Assembly: GCA_961205875.1 (NCBI GenBank)
Contig: OY540819.1
Location: 7,008,501-7,072,500, forward strand
Length of the DNA stretch: 64,000 nucleotides
Source of the DNA: Sialis fuliginosa
Lineage: Eukaryota > Arthropoda > Insecta > Megaloptera > Sialidae
Direction: 5' to 3'
Shown: positions 22,746 through 34,834 of the stretch, piece after piece
Layout: each line of letters begins with the position of its first letter
How positions within the stretch are numbered: the first letter of the stretch is position 1
The notes under the pieces: model-generated
Databases searched by the model: none
What the model saw: only the letters and a program-made list of their open reading frames with translations
What the model was told of the DNA's origin: nothing
Translations under genes and position numbers: made by a program

Positions 22746-23071
22746 ATGTACGTTATTACAAAGGAGCTAACAAATTTGCTAACTAGCAAACACTTTCAAA
22801 TTGGGTATTAATTCTGTGATAGAATCTATGGATTAATTATGGAATTTAGAGCAGTGATACTTCAACTTACAGTTAACGACTCTGACCGTATAAAATAATT
22901 TTCAAAAAATCGCCACTGTTTTAATACCATTGATGTTTACATACTATGCGTGCGCGAAAATTCACACACACTTCATGAAACTTCAAGAGAACTGTCAAAT
23001 AGATTTGAAACCTTATTTGAAAGTGCTTGCTAGCTAGCAAATTTTGTTAGAACGTTTATAATACCAGACAT
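22746..23071. mobile_element. 'TATTATAAAGGAGCT' family MITE, copy 2
   Basis: The left end is ATGTACGTTATTACAAAGGA; the right end reversed is ATGTCTGGTATTATAAACG. Both are followed by a CAAATTTGCT / GCTAGCAAAC-type block and CACTTTCAAAT. Internal sequence differs from copy 1. Confidence 0.75.
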
Positions 23072-23078
23072 TAGATTA

Positions 23079-23124
23079 AGTAATTGTTTAAAGCCATGGC
23101 ATACATGGCTTTAAACAATTACTT
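23079..23124. repeat. Perfect hairpin, 21-bp stem, 4-nt loop
   Basis: AAGTAATTGTTTAAAGCCATG at 23079-23099 is exactly inverted at 23104-23124, immediately after the MITE at 22746-23071. The function is unknown. Confidence 0.9.
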
Positions 23125-24303
23125 TAAATGAATTAAATATTAAATAAGTTTTATGGACAAAATAAGTCTTAAATAAAATCAGAATCACAAAAGCTAGTAC
23201 CCCAAACACAAAAATTATTATATTCTCCATTAAATGGGAGTATGTATACAGGTTCCAAGAATGATTCACTAAAATCCGTTATTTGTTAGAGCCATATAAA
23301 TCTTCAAATGAACCAATCAGACCTAACATTTGCTATTTAACAAGTGGAAAGGGGGTACTAAGCTGTTAACACAAACATACTGCTAACATAGACTGGTGAA
23401 ATTAAGCAATAAACGGTATTGGTTTTTATCGTCTCGTAAAATTTTCTCAATGAGGGTTAGTAACTATTAAAATTAACCTAATAATACACATATTTTAAAA
23501 TATCTTTGTTCACAAACTTCATAATATAAATATTGTTATTATTATATGTATTTTAACTACGAAAATTAATTACTGTATCTCATTATTGCACATGCAAAAC
23601 TAGCTATATGATATTTTTCGGTGTTAAACAATAAAAAAAAACTGATTTACAAAAACTGCTATTTGCTAATGCTTACAAAATATTACTGACAGTATAGGTG
23701 AAGTTGCTAATTTTAAGTAAAAAATATTAAGTAATATTATAATTTTTTTAGTGTCTCCTGAAAAATTCTACATTTATTAAATAGCAGATTTTACAAGCAC
23801 AACAACGATGTATAATAAATGATGAAAATCACAACGGTACTTTCTCTTAAATAAATAGCGTTTATATATTTTGATTGAAATTTTAATTAAAACTGTTTGC
23901 GGTGGTAACTCTTTGTTAATATTTTACACTGCTGTATCCACAATTAAACAATCACAGTACACGCGATAAATCTATATTTCTGTAATAATGTATAAAATAA
24001 TAGTTCGTTTCTATACCTATATCTAACTCCAGAACGACAAACCCGATTTAAAAAATGATATCACTATTGAAAAGATTTGGACCTCGGGAGTTTAATCATG
24101 TATGTATCTACTGTATTTAAATAAGTAAAAAGACGTCACGAATATTAGTCTCTTGCTTGTAGTGAAGGCGCAGGACGAAGTGTTCGATATAATGTTTAAA
24201 ATTAGTTGTTTTATACATTTTTCTGATAACATGTATGCTAATATTACTTCGTTATATGTACATAAATTGATATAGATTTTAAAATCAATACAGAAAAACC
24301 CTC
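23125..24303. other. AT-rich unassigned DNA
   Basis: No gene recognised. The frame at 24092-24382 (minus, 96 codons) runs into the repeat at 24304 and has no recognised domain. Confidence 0.5.
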
Positions 24304-24352
24304 TGGTAATAGAAACTTCATCCATGCGGACGAAGCCGTGCATAAGCAAACT
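24304..24352 (-). repeat. Insect 'TTCGTCCGC' interspersed repeat fragment
   Basis: On the minus strand it reads GCACGGCTTCGTCCGCATGG followed by ATGAAG, close to the start of the repeat at 24493. Only the core is clear. Confidence 0.45.
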
Positions 24353-24492
24353 ATTAACTATTAATAAAATGAAATTAGTCAACCGATAATACGAGAAAAA
24401 ACTATTTTAATGAATCTTGAGGACGTTGACCAAAAAAGTTATTTATTTTTTTATTTAATTACAAATATCTAACGAATCGAAATGTATTAAAA

Positions 24493-24775
24493 ACTAGCTG
24501 TTACCCGCGACATCGTCCGCGTGGTAATATAGATTTCTGTTATAAAGATAGTCGATAAAACAGGTATTTAGCTACGCATTTGCACGCTAGATGTCTAAGC
24601 CAAAAAAGTATAACCTATAATGCGTATACAAATTCCACACCCATTGTTTATCTAATACATTTTTCGGGATACAAAGTAGCCTATGCCCTTCCTCAGGATG
24701 CAAAATTTAATCAAGATCAGTTCAGTGGTTTAGCCGTGAAAAGGTAACAAACAGACAGAGATACTTTCAAATCAA
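24493..24775 (+). mobile_element. Insect 'ACCCGCGACWTCGTCCGCG' interspersed repeat
   Basis: It starts ACTAGCTGTTACCCGCGACA, passes through AGTAGCCTATGCCCTTCCTC and GATCAGTTCAGTGGTTTAGC, and ends AACAAACAGACAGAG. This ordered set is familiar from dispersed repeats in many insect genomes. Its class (LINE 3' end, SINE or other) cannot be settled here because no coding part is present. Confidence 0.7.
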
Positions 24776-24989
24776 TTATAGCAGCGGTATCGTAGAATTT
24801 ATTTTCCATTATTTGTGCAGATAAAACAAAACAAAAGTTTCTTAATAACGCACCCTAAAAATTGAATGACACATTTGAAAAGCTTTCATCTATAAACTAT
24901 ATTAATTTGATGCTTATATCACTATTTTTTATATATATAAAACATCCATATATAATACAATAAAATCAACTTTTTATTTTATTTTTCAG

Positions 24990-25103
24990 AAAAACAAGCT
25001 TCCTAATCATTTACAATTCCTTAAACAATATTTATTTTGGATCTTCACCGATAACACGACCAAATCGACGCAGCTTACACCCAGAAGTGAAGATTCATAT
25101 TAG
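24990..25103 (+). other. Candidate terminal coding exon (unverified)
   Basis: A strong acceptor (TTTTATTTTATTTTTCAG) is followed in phase 0 by 37 open codons ending TQLTPRSEDSY plus TAG. The composition is less AT-rich than the surroundings. The phase-2 frame (from 24991) stays open further, to 25186, and reads ITRPNRRSLHPEVKIHIR in its middle, so the correct frame is uncertain. AATAAA-type signals follow near 25612. Neither protein is recognised. Confidence 0.22.
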
Positions 25104-25109
25104 GATCAC

Positions 25110-25788
25110 CGCGGAAGCCTCAAGACTTGAATATTTATTTTTATTTAGAAATTTACAAAATGCAAAGATTTTCATCATATATGTATAATGCATCAACATT
25201 TTAACAAATATACGAGTTAGTTACTTGGATTAAGTTATTTCAGTGCAGTTAGGTATTGTTTTATTTCAACTTGATTAATGTTTGGATTGTGTTGATTGTT
25301 ATATTAAATTTTAACCGCTTGAAACGGGTTAATTGTAGTCTATGTGGCAGTGTTTAAACTGCAAGAGAATGCGAGCGAAGCGAGGGTAAGATATGCAATG
25401 TGTACTAATACAAACTTTTGTTGAGTGTATTTTGCTTCAGCTGAATTATATTCTCACATATCTACATATGTAACTATGATAAAATTGAGACAAACTACAT
25501 TCTCTCGTTTGTACATTTATGAACATGATATTCTGAAAGAAAATGTAATACGAACTCGTATTACAAACTGAAATTTCTCGTATTATTGTGTTTTATATGA
25601 ATAAATGAATATAATAAAACCCGACTGCGAATAATGTTAAGTAATTTGAACAATTATGACCTCCCATGCCCATACTGTATATAAACATATACGCAAAAAG
25701 AAGAGTTTTTTGGTATATGTCACACATTATGTGGAGAGACGTCACTTTACCGGCTTGTTAAATATATTTATTACTTTTGATTTATATA
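25110..25788. other. AT-rich unassigned DNA
   Basis: Near 25730 GTGGAGAGACGTCACTTTAC resembles the 'GGGTAAAATGCGG' family (3672, 26746), so 25600-26790 may be one decayed element split by the giant foldback. Confidence 0.4.
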
Positions 25789-26665
25789 CAGTGCATTCAC
25801 GATGAAAGGAACAAATTCGTTTAAAATTCAGGTAATTATTTTGTGCAAAAACGCTCGGACCCGTCGATTAGTATTTTTAGTTGCGGATTTTTTGACATAA
25901 AAAAATTGTATACAGGGTGTCTGAAGAAGAACATATGCAGTCATCATTGATTTTTTTAAACGGAACACCCTATATATTATACTATTTTTGAATTGTGCGA
26001 TAAATTCTGAACACTTTTTGTACAGTATATTATATCTCTAAAATCAGTGGTTTTTGGAATAATGACGTTTGAAAATTGACATTTTGAAATACACACAAGT
26101 CAAATAAAATGTTTAAATTGAAAAAATAAACTTTGAACATTTTTTTAAAAGCCAACAAAAACATCCTGGTATTGCAAAAAAAAAGAAAAAAAGAAGAAAA
26201 AAAAAAAAAAAAGGAAAAAAAAAAAGTTCAATGTTTTTTCTTTTTTTTCTTCTTTTTCTTCTTTTTTTCTTTTTTTTTGCAATACCAGGATGTTTTTGTT
26301 GGCTTTTAAAAAAATGTTCAAAGTTTATTTTTTCAATTTAAACATTTTATTTGACTTGTGTGTATTTCAAAATGTCAATTTTCAAACGTCATTATTCCAA
26401 AAACCACTGATTTTAGAGATATAATATACTGTACAAAAAGTGTTCAGAATTTATCGCACAATTCAAAAATAGTATAATATATAGGGTGTTCCATTTAAAA
26501 AAATCAATGATGACTGCATATGTTCTTCTTCAGACACCCTGTATACAATTTTTTTATGTCAAAAAATCCGCAACTAAAAATACTAATCGACGGGTCCGAG
26601 CGTTTTTGCACAAAATAATTACCTGAATTTTAAACGAATTTGTTCCTTTCATCGTGAACGCACTG
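25789..26665. mobile_element. 877-bp giant foldback, Tc1/mariner-like ends
   Basis: A near-perfect palindrome centred at 26227, flanked by TA. The left end is CAGTGCATTCACGATGAAAG; the right end is its inverse with one change (GCATTC against GCGTTC). Arms are about 400 bp and differ at very few places. The centre (26180-26279) is an A/G tract facing a T/C tract and is not perfectly symmetric. Each arm contains a smaller CAGGGTGTCTG ... GGAACACCCTATA unit, typical of other insect MITEs, so one element may have captured another before the palindrome formed. No coding frame. Confidence 0.9.
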
Positions 26666-26745
26666 TATAGTTTTAAATTTAATAAAAAAATATACTTTTT
26701 TCATTCAATTTCAAAACAGAATTTTTGTTGTCATGCTAACAAAAA

Positions 26746-26777
26746 GGGTGACGTCTCTTCGTATTTTACCCTATACA
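26746..26777 (-). mobile_element. Right end of a 'GGGTAAAATGCGG' family element
   Basis: GGGTGACGTCTCTTCGTATT then TTACCCTATA, read on the minus strand, resembles the left end at 3672. Together with GTGGAGAGACGTCAC near 25730 it frames the giant foldback. Confidence 0.45.
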
Positions 26778-27505
26778 TCAACATATAAAGGTTTACCAAA
26801 AAGGTACAGACTCTTTGTCTGATTTTATTCAAAACTTCTCGGTTAACATTGTTTGCAGTTTTTAAATTTATAAAAATTAATACAATAAACAATCCTCTAC
26901 TTTTTAAAATTATTTTTTAACCCAAATATATAAACCTTCATTTCAATAAAACTGATAATCAAATCCCATATCGAAAATCATTTCAAATTAAAATTACCCA
27001 ACAGTAAAGTGTTAACATTTACTCCCTACACACGTATTACGATCATATTTATGTTATACTAAATCAATTCAACGCATAAACTGCACCCTGTTAATACACC
27101 TCTTAATTTCCCTATACACGAATTTCATGGACAGAACATTACAACACCAATAACAATTACAACCCCCCGTCTTTGGAACATTATACAAATATTTTGACAT
27201 ATTTACAATTCAAATTATTACTTCTACATAATTACATAAAACGTTCATGAACATTACCGTAAAGATTTCACGCTACATTCAACCAAATTATTATGATGAA
27301 AGTAAAAAGATATAAAAACAAATCTCAGTGTTTTCTTCTTGTTTGTCCAATTACGCACTTGTTAGTATCAAATAAATATAGCAATATTCAATACATCTAT
27401 TTTCTATAGTGGTATTAGGATTTCAACAATGCCATGTCAGATCATTATAAAATTCAATAATCTTTCTTTATTTCACAAAAAGAACTTAAAGTAGAAATCA
27501 ATATA
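26778..27505. other. AT-rich unassigned DNA
   Basis: No gene, repeat family or motif is recognised in this stretch. Confidence 0.55.
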
Positions 27506-28394
27506 CAGTGTATTCCAAGTTGATTAAGACAAAGGAAATTTAACATGGGGACAATTAGAAGTTTTGTAGTAACATTTGGTCAAATTTAACGATATGCGAT
27601 TGGTGCATTTTGAAATGCCGCCTTGAAACTAACTGATCAATTTTAAATTGATCAACAGTATTTTGTTTTTAACTTTAATAAGGCGGCTATTACACTATCA
27701 AAGAAATGTGATAAAATTTCATTAATCAAAGAAATATGACAGTGTAATAAGTCAACTTTTATAATATTTACCTTAATAATATTTCTATGATCATAGTTAA
27801 TGACAGTCTCTTATATTTGATCAAATGTTTTTTGACAGATAAATCAAAATGGCGACTACCAAGTTATCACTGACAGTTACAGTTAATATATTAATATCAA
27901 CATAATCCAGTATTATATGATAATCTTCTTATTGATTATAAAAACTGCAATACACAGTTGTAAATTCAAACCTCGATCGCGTCAACTGACGAACATCCAC
28001 ACATTGATTATCAAAATGCACCAAAAAAAAAGAAAATATCCCTAGATAATACTAAGTAAATATTATCAAATATTTTATGTAGTGTAATAGAACAAAATCT
28101 CGTATTTTATCAAAGAAATATGATCAAATCTTTGTCAAAGATCTTTGACATATTTATTTGATAGTGTAATAGCCGCCTAAATAATAAAATACATTAATGA
28201 AATTAAAGTATTATAATATTTTTTGGCAGATATAAATTTGAAAACAAAATACTAATTACTATTTTATAAAATTTGGTGGCGGCATTTCAAAATGCACCAA
28301 TGACAGATCGTTAAATTTGACCAAAGGTTATTACAACACTTCTAATTGCCCCCATGTTAAATTTCCTATGTCTTAATCAACTTGGAATACACTG
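27506..28394. mobile_element. Tc1/mariner-like MITE with long terminal inverted repeats
   Basis: TA flanks both ends. The left end CAGTGTATTCCAAGTTGATT is inverted at the right end. The pairing extends over 100 bp through ATTTAACATGGGG and GTGCATTTTGAAATGCCGCC, with small indels. A second element (27682-28177) sits in its middle. A short relative is at 8495-8677. Confidence 0.9.
27682..28177. mobile_element. PIF/Harbinger-like MITE nested in 27506-28394
   Basis: The ends GGCGGCTATTACACTATCAA and TTGATAGTGTAATAGCCGCC are exact inverses. TAA lies directly outside both (27679-27681, 28178-28180). Known: a 3-bp TWA duplication is the PIF/Harbinger signature. At about 496 bp it is too short for a transposase. 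The interior holds CAAAATGGCGACTACC, but no long frame follows. Confidence 0.85.
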
Positions 28395-28399
28395 TATAC

Positions 28400-29966
28400 C
28401 CAGATAGTTTGTCTTAATTTTATAGTACCTAAATAAATAATTTCTTTAATTAAAAATAAACGCCAACGACCCTGCTCTTTCAATAGTCCTTTTCTTAATC
28501 AGTACTCTATTCAGAACTTAATGCTTACAGCAAAATCATATAGAAAATAAATTAGTATTAGTATTTATATTTTTAACCCAGTAAAAAAATTACCGCCAGT
28601 GTCGCAAATTTAGATTTTTTTCAGTTATACTCACAGTAGTCACTTACTCATAAAATCAATTTTGTACTTCAATGTATAGGGTTCAATATCTCTTATCTAA
28701 TTCTGAAAAAAAACTTAAAAAATTGAAATGGAATAATTATTTAAAAGAAGCTTCCGTATGACTCATATCAAGTTATCGCAGCATAAACTGCAGATGTTAT
28801 ATCAGTTTCTATATCATAACACAGTTAAACTTATAAATCTAATTATACATACCTACAGTATACCCACAGAAAGTTTGTAGCGGTATAGGTACGAGTAGTT
28901 CTTCAATTTACTAGTTTGACCTAGTGAAATACTACATAAGTAATATCTTGTTTTCAACAAGAACAATTTTGTTTTCATTTATCAAAAGATTATCTTCTGT
29001 GCAAATGAAAAAATATATAAATAAACTGATGTGGCCATAACAAGATTTTTTTTATACAATATTATACAAAATCGAATATTGTAATTTTCGATTATTATAT
29101 TCTCTAGAACTTTTACTTAATCTTTTTTATATATTGCCGTTTTGAAAAAATATAAAAAGTAAGTAAACACCCATTTTGAGACTTGGCTAATATAGTCAAT
29201 CAAATTCGGGCTGTCAGAACTCTTACTATGAATATCTCTAACCAAATACTGTTATTTGATAAGAAAATAGTTAAGTAAATAAAAAATAGTGCTTTAATAA
29301 TTTGATTCAAAGACAAACTAAACATTCTAATAAAATTAATATCCACTAAAAACCACTCACTACTTCATTTTTAATTAAAAATATATATAAATGAATATGG
29401 AAACACGTGCAGTATGTTACATTTAAACATTCCCTAAAACCGCTATGTAAACAAAATACACAAGAGATCAAAGCAACATTTGCAAACGGCGCTGTTATCT
29501 CACCGCCCCAACTCCCACACTGTTTACGCCACTGGTATTTAAAACAGTGTGAAATAATATCATTTTTAACGGAAACCACACAACCGACACCAGGGCTAAA
29601 AAAAATTTATGAAAAAGACGATAGAAAATTTAATAAGTAAGTAAGTATAGATTTTTTTCTCCACTTACTTGTTTTGTCAAACGTACCAATCAGCCTGTAT
29701 AGAATGGTTTATAACATAAACTAATACCCAGGTTTGGCAGTGTGTACCAATGAAAATCTCATTATAATCAGTTCAGTAAATAATTCATAACGTTTTGATG
29801 TATTAATGTGATGATAGTTAATTCAAGATTCTTAGATATTTACAGTGAAATTTCAATCAAAATCGGTTCAGTAGTTTTCGACTACTTGTTTACTCGGAAC
29901 AAACAATAAACAGACAGAGCTTACAAGATAAATTTAATAATATTATAATATAATATGTAGTACATA
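28400..29966. other. AT-rich unassigned DNA with repeat fragments
   Basis: The GC-richer stretch at 29485-29540, read on the minus strand, begins CAGTGGCGTAAACAG, a hAT-like end without a visible partner. The overlapping frames at 29346-29579 and 29407-29640 cross it and are probably incidental. Positions 29845-29935 hold a repeat tail listed separately. Confidence 0.45.
29845..29935 (+). repeat. Interspersed-repeat tail (CGGTTCAGTAG ... ACAGACAGAG)
   Basis: ATCAAAATCGGTTCAGTAGT then AACAATAAACAGACAGAG has the same ending pattern as the repeat at 24493-24775. The upstream border is unclear. Confidence 0.5.
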
Positions 29967-30324
29967 CAGGCTGTCCCACAAGAAGGTAATAAAACTAAAC
30001 AGCTGTCATTTTGAAAGTCTGAAATTCTATTCGAGCTATGGTAGAAGCAAGTACGTGCGCGTCAAATTGAATAATCTGACTTTTTACTCTCAAAAGAGGA
30101 AAAGTATATGGCAGTTCTTGTAGGGGGTTTCGTATTAAATACAGAAAACATAAATTTAAGAGTGAAACCATACTAAAAAGGTTATAACTCGTTATTTATT
30201 TAAACTCCATTTTTGGATAATAAATCTGCATTAAAATAATTTTTTATGTTATTTTTTTTTTCATAATAGCCTCCGTTTCAAAATGACAGCCGATTAGTTT
30301 CAGCACTTCCCGTGGTACACCCTG
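29967..30324. mobile_element. 358-bp Tc1/mariner-like MITE ('CAGGGTGTCCCAC' type)
   Basis: TA lies outside both ends. The left end is CAGGCTGTCCCACAAGAAG; the right end reversed is CAGGGTGTACCACGGGAAG. Further in, both ends share GGCTGTCATTTTGAAA or a close form. No coding frame. Confidence 0.85.
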
Positions 30325-30901
30325 TACATTCATATCATAAATAATCATCATCATATATAAATAACAAAAGACAAAATAGATAGTTCACACAGAAAATTAT
30401 TACACCAATAAAAAATATATCATGTTGAATATTAATTCTTTGTGAACCCTTGTAATAAAAAAAACATAAACATAATACTATAACAGAAAAAATCACGCTG
30501 TCTATATATTATATTATAGAGTCTCTGAAATGTAAATTGCTAATAGAATTTTAATGGTGACATATAATACGATGAATGGAGTATGTATTACACCTCTAAT
30601 CGACCGATAAAAACGAAAGGTTATACAGTATACACTATACACGCATGATATTTTAAATTAAGTCATGCGTGAAAAATCGTTTTTCATTTTGGATTATGTA
30701 ATTAAACTTGTGATGACAATATCAATTTTAATAGATCGGTGAGTTTATTATACTTTTTAATAATATAAGAATCAAGTACCTACCTACATTGAAAAAAATG
30801 TAATATCAATTTTAATCTTAACTTCTTACAATTAGATATTCAGAAAATACAGTGACTTGCTTTAAAATATATTAGAATAAATAGAGAGGGGTGCTTAACG
30901 A
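30325..30901. other. AT-rich unassigned DNA
   Basis: No gene or repeat family is recognised between the two elements. Confidence 0.5.
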
Positions 30902-30905
30902 TTAA

Positions 30906-31681
30906 GGATGTATGGCAGGTATCTAATTTCAACGAGAAATAGTTGAAATTTGGAGAAGTTACTCCTTTATAAATCTTAAGTACCCACACAAAATTTCAAA
31001 AGGTTTTACAACATAGTTTCAAAGTTATTATTTTTTTAAATTAACATGGGCTCTTATGGCAGAATGGTGTATTTACGGTTAAAGTCCAATAAAACACATG
31101 GTTCAAGCATCGAGAAAAATCTGAAATTTTCACAACACGTCACTTACATATTTACCAACAAGTTTCATAAAAAAATTATACGCATACAGAAGTAAATTGT
31201 GAGAGAAAAATAATTATTGCTGAAAAATATTGGAAAAAAAAATGACGTACTGAAATGTAATGATTTGTTTTTATTACATATTTTTTCATATATGTAAGCA
31301 TATGAAGTACTAATATTATTATTTTCATTACATTTGTATGTACCACATATGTTCTAAATAGTGTTATTTAAAAATATTTTAATTTATGTCATTTATAACA
31401 ATAAAATACTTCTTTTGTTTTTATATCTGACAGATGAATTCAGAATAAAATTTTTTCGTATTATCAACACAAATATTAATTTTTTGGCTAAAATTCTAAA
31501 ATAACAGTCATTAATGGGAAATAAGGTTTTAAACAAATAAATGTATTAATATAGTTTATGTAGTATATAAACCAATTTGACTTTCTTATAGGCATTTAAA
31601 GTGAATAATTCATAATTTGACTGTGATCGTTGCATCTAGATTTACATTATTTTTGACTCAGACTGTACGTGCCATACATCC
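30906..31681. mobile_element. TTAA-flanked element, 776 bp
   Basis: TTAA at 30902-30905 and 31682-31685. The ends are GGATGTATGGCAGGTA and TACGTGCCATACATCC, nearly exact inverses. The interior is A-rich and non-coding. It is the second clear TTAA element in the window after 21026-21918; their ends differ, so they are separate families. Confidence 0.85.
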
Positions 31682-32006
31682 TTAAGTAACGATGTACGCT
31701 AAGAATGTTAATTATAATATGTATAGAAAAACAAAAAATACGATCAGTCATTACTTTAACAATCGAACTATTAAAAAAAATATCAATTTGATATAAAAAA
31801 AGCATTTGCTCTAAAATATTCTTCTTTTACTAGAGTAAGTAAGGAAGGCACAATACGATATTAGTCAATTCTGAAAACACTGCATATAAGTAATTAGTAT
31901 TGCCATTTTTACAGGACACAACAAGTTTGATCACCGACCAAATATAGTTATACTACATAAGATTAAAAAAGAAAGCATTAGTGATATTTACGATTAAAAC
32001 CTTGGC

Positions 32007-32173
32007 ACTTTACAGAAACAGTCGCCGTTATCGCTTCGACCTTGCAAATCTATAATATGTGATTCAATACAAGTGGCATATTAGCTGCATCGAAACGGTA
32101 CTGCGTTTTGACGCAGCTAACATGTAATAGATTTTCAAGGTCGAAGCGGTGACAAAGACCGTTTCTGTAAAGT
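32007..32173. mobile_element. 167-bp foldback with nested hairpin
   Basis: ACTTTACAGAAACAGTC at the left is inverted at the right (GACCGTTTCTGTAAAGT). The pairing continues through GCTTCGACCTTG / CAAGGTCGAAGC. A second inner pair, TTAGCTGC / GCAGCTAA, sits in the loop. Confidence 0.85.
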
Positions 32174-33446
32174 TTCATGACCCAAAGCCTGGACCATCTC
32201 TCCCCATCTACATCTACTTCGTAAAAAATATTTATTTATTTAATAATAAATATAACATAATAATAATAATATATGATAAGTCTGGTATTAAATTTAACAA
32301 CATATATTATCAACCTTCTGTTTTATATTGTTAGTTGTTTTGGCTTCGGAACATCACATTTATGAATCTTATTTTCCACAAAACATAAATTCTAGGGAGC
32401 AGTAAATTACACCACTAATTGAAAGCCCACCGGCATTAAATTATAATTAAATTCATATCACATATTATTTATTTGGTAGAAATTAATGAATTATGAATTT
32501 TAACAAAATTGACAACATGAATAATACACATTTAATTCAATTTAATGGATATATGAAATTGTCAAAAATACATTATTACCTAAGGGTTGAGGAACAACAA
32601 TAATTTATACGTAATAAATTAAAATGTGATATATGTACAACTATATGTTGACATAGATACATTTATTATAAAAATTTATATTAGACTTGTTAATTTTTGT
32701 AACATTTTTTAATGAATCAGCAATACCAACATAGACAAAATTATATATAGGTATTTATAATAAAACTTTAAATTAACTATTTTCTTGCTCTTTAAGAACA
32801 AAATGCACACAATCATCCAAATCAACAAAAATTAGTAAAATAGTAGTACTTAATCTTGTACTGTAAAAATCTCAATTATTGTAAATGCCTCGTGTGGAAG
32901 TATTTCAAAACGAATGAAACTCGTAATTCGTGAAAAAAAGACATAGATTTGAACTGAATTAATTTTATGTTACCTTCATAATATACATAGATGAAAATTA
33001 TTTTTTTCAAAAAATTCACTCATTTATTTGACATCAATAAATTTGGGGAACCCTTTACTGTAAAAATGTCATTAATTGTAAACGTTAATGTCTTAATAAA
33101 TATTATCAAAAAACTGAGGTAAAAAGGAACATGTTTTATTTTCACCAATCAATTGAGCTTGAAATTGAAAGATACATTGACAAGTCGAAGCTTTTGAAAA
33201 GTATTTGGGAAAGTCTTTTCGTATTATTTAATTCTTTTTCAGTTCTAATACCACGTATAATTAAAAATGAGACTGAAATAAATTTTACAATTCTATGTGC
33301 CGGGCTATTTAGCATGCTCACAAAAAATGTTTAAGTTGAAATCTTGCTGCTATTTTCTTGTAGCGGTTTTTGGGGCACTCACAAAGCAGAAAATGGTAAA
33401 TCTTTGATTTTGGTTCGATTTTATTTAATATCAATGAGTATTCAGT
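32174..33446. other. AT-rich unassigned DNA
   Basis: Around 32400-32520 there is a repeat-free stretch with several TAATTA-type sites (AATTATAATTAAATTC). It could be non-coding conserved DNA, but this is only a motif impression. The frames at 32149-32334 and 33131-33334 are unrecognised. Confidence 0.45.
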
Positions 33447-33722
33447 GAAAATACTTGAAGTACAAGTATCAAGTATTAAGTTAAAGTACCAACTTGAAGT
33501 ATCAAGTACTGTTTACTTATTTCAAATTACTTTAAGATAGTATTTCAAGTACTTTACTTGTTAAAATTAAGTTTTAAACCCATAGTTTTTGAAGTACTTC
33601 AAATATATACTTGTTAAATCCAAATATTACGTTTAAAATGTACTTAAGTACATTTAAAAATAGTAGTATGTACTTGTAAAATACTTCAAGTACCAAAAAA
33701 TACTCGAAATACTTTAAGTTTA
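33447..33722. repeat. MITE-like cluster of AAGTA/CAAGTA repeats
   Basis: Many copies of AAGTACTT, TCAAGTAC and TACTTCAAGTA occur in both orientations over 276 bp, so the piece is rich in short inverted repeats. Similar AAGTA-rich MITEs occur in arthropods. No clear ends or target duplication. Confidence 0.6.
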
Positions 33723-34239
33723 AATATTATATATTGTTATAGTTGCTTTTGTATTCTGAAAAATTTTGTGATATGTAATTTAACCGTTGAAGATTTTAAC
33801 ACAGGCGTGATTACAGATTACAGCTGCTGAGCTTGGAATCTCATGCTTTTATATTACAAATTAAAACATAAACCATACAACATATGACGGTTCTGGCAGG
33901 ATAACGTCCTTTTAAATGTTAATTAATGCATAAATAAGTTTTTAAGTTCAACAAATGTTAATGCTTAACTTCTTTCATAATGTTTATTTATGTAAATGCA
34001 GGCAAACATTTTGTACTATAATATGTTTGTTTACAAACCAAACACCACAATACGTTACAACAACATTACATTTTAGTATTCTCTAAAGATTTGCTTCTTT
34101 CTAAATCCCAACCCTCGTAAAGGTTTATCTTCAATACTTTAAAACTCTCGGATATACCTATGTACATAAGTGGAAATATATGTTTGTACTGTAATTTATT
34201 TATATTAAAGTATATTTACTTATATTTATATTTAACTAA

Positions 34240-34350
34240 TATATAAATGAGTGTTCGTTTGTATGAGACTTAGACTCCTGAATTATTGAACCGATTTCAA
34301 TGCGGTTTTCACCAATAATCAGATAATTTTTCGTGGTTATTAATATTTTA
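34240..34350 (+). repeat. Interspersed-repeat fragment (GAACCGATTTCAATGCGG)
   Basis: GAGTGTTCGTTTGTATGAGA, then TCCTGAATTATTGAACCGAT, then TTTTCACCAATAATCAG. This wording is common in dispersed insect repeats; the ends are unclear. Confidence 0.5.
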
Positions 34351-34834
34351 TGAAAACCTAAGATTTAACATAAAAAATCTAAATAAATCTTTATCAAGTC
34401 GTGTTTTGTTTCCATGATGTCACAGCATACATCTGTCATTTAGGTATATAAAAACATGGAATACAGAATTCTATAATTTACGGTTTCGATATTTTATTTT
34501 ATATTGAAACATACAATGATCACGTCTCTTTCAAATATTTTGTCGAACAATTATTGGATAATTTTTGACATATTATTATGTTAACAATTAAAGAAACATT
34601 CCACTTCCATGAAGGTAAGATATCGAAATTGATTATGATTGTTGCTAACCTATTTATTTTTATTTTTTGATTTTCATACAAATTCTAAGACGGGACCTGG
34701 TATTTCCTGGGAGTTTGAAAATATAATTTTACATGATTTTTTCAGTAACTACTGAATTGATTTTATTCCGCCTTTTATTAATGAATAGGTTAGGTTTAGG
34801 TATATAATTTGTAAATATTTTGTGAAAATTTCAG

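Noticed and set aside
29654..29705. Minus-strand 26-nt exon-like segment with GTAAGTGG donor near 29660
   Set aside because: Length is not a multiple of three, only one frame is open for eight codons, and no neighbour matches its phase.
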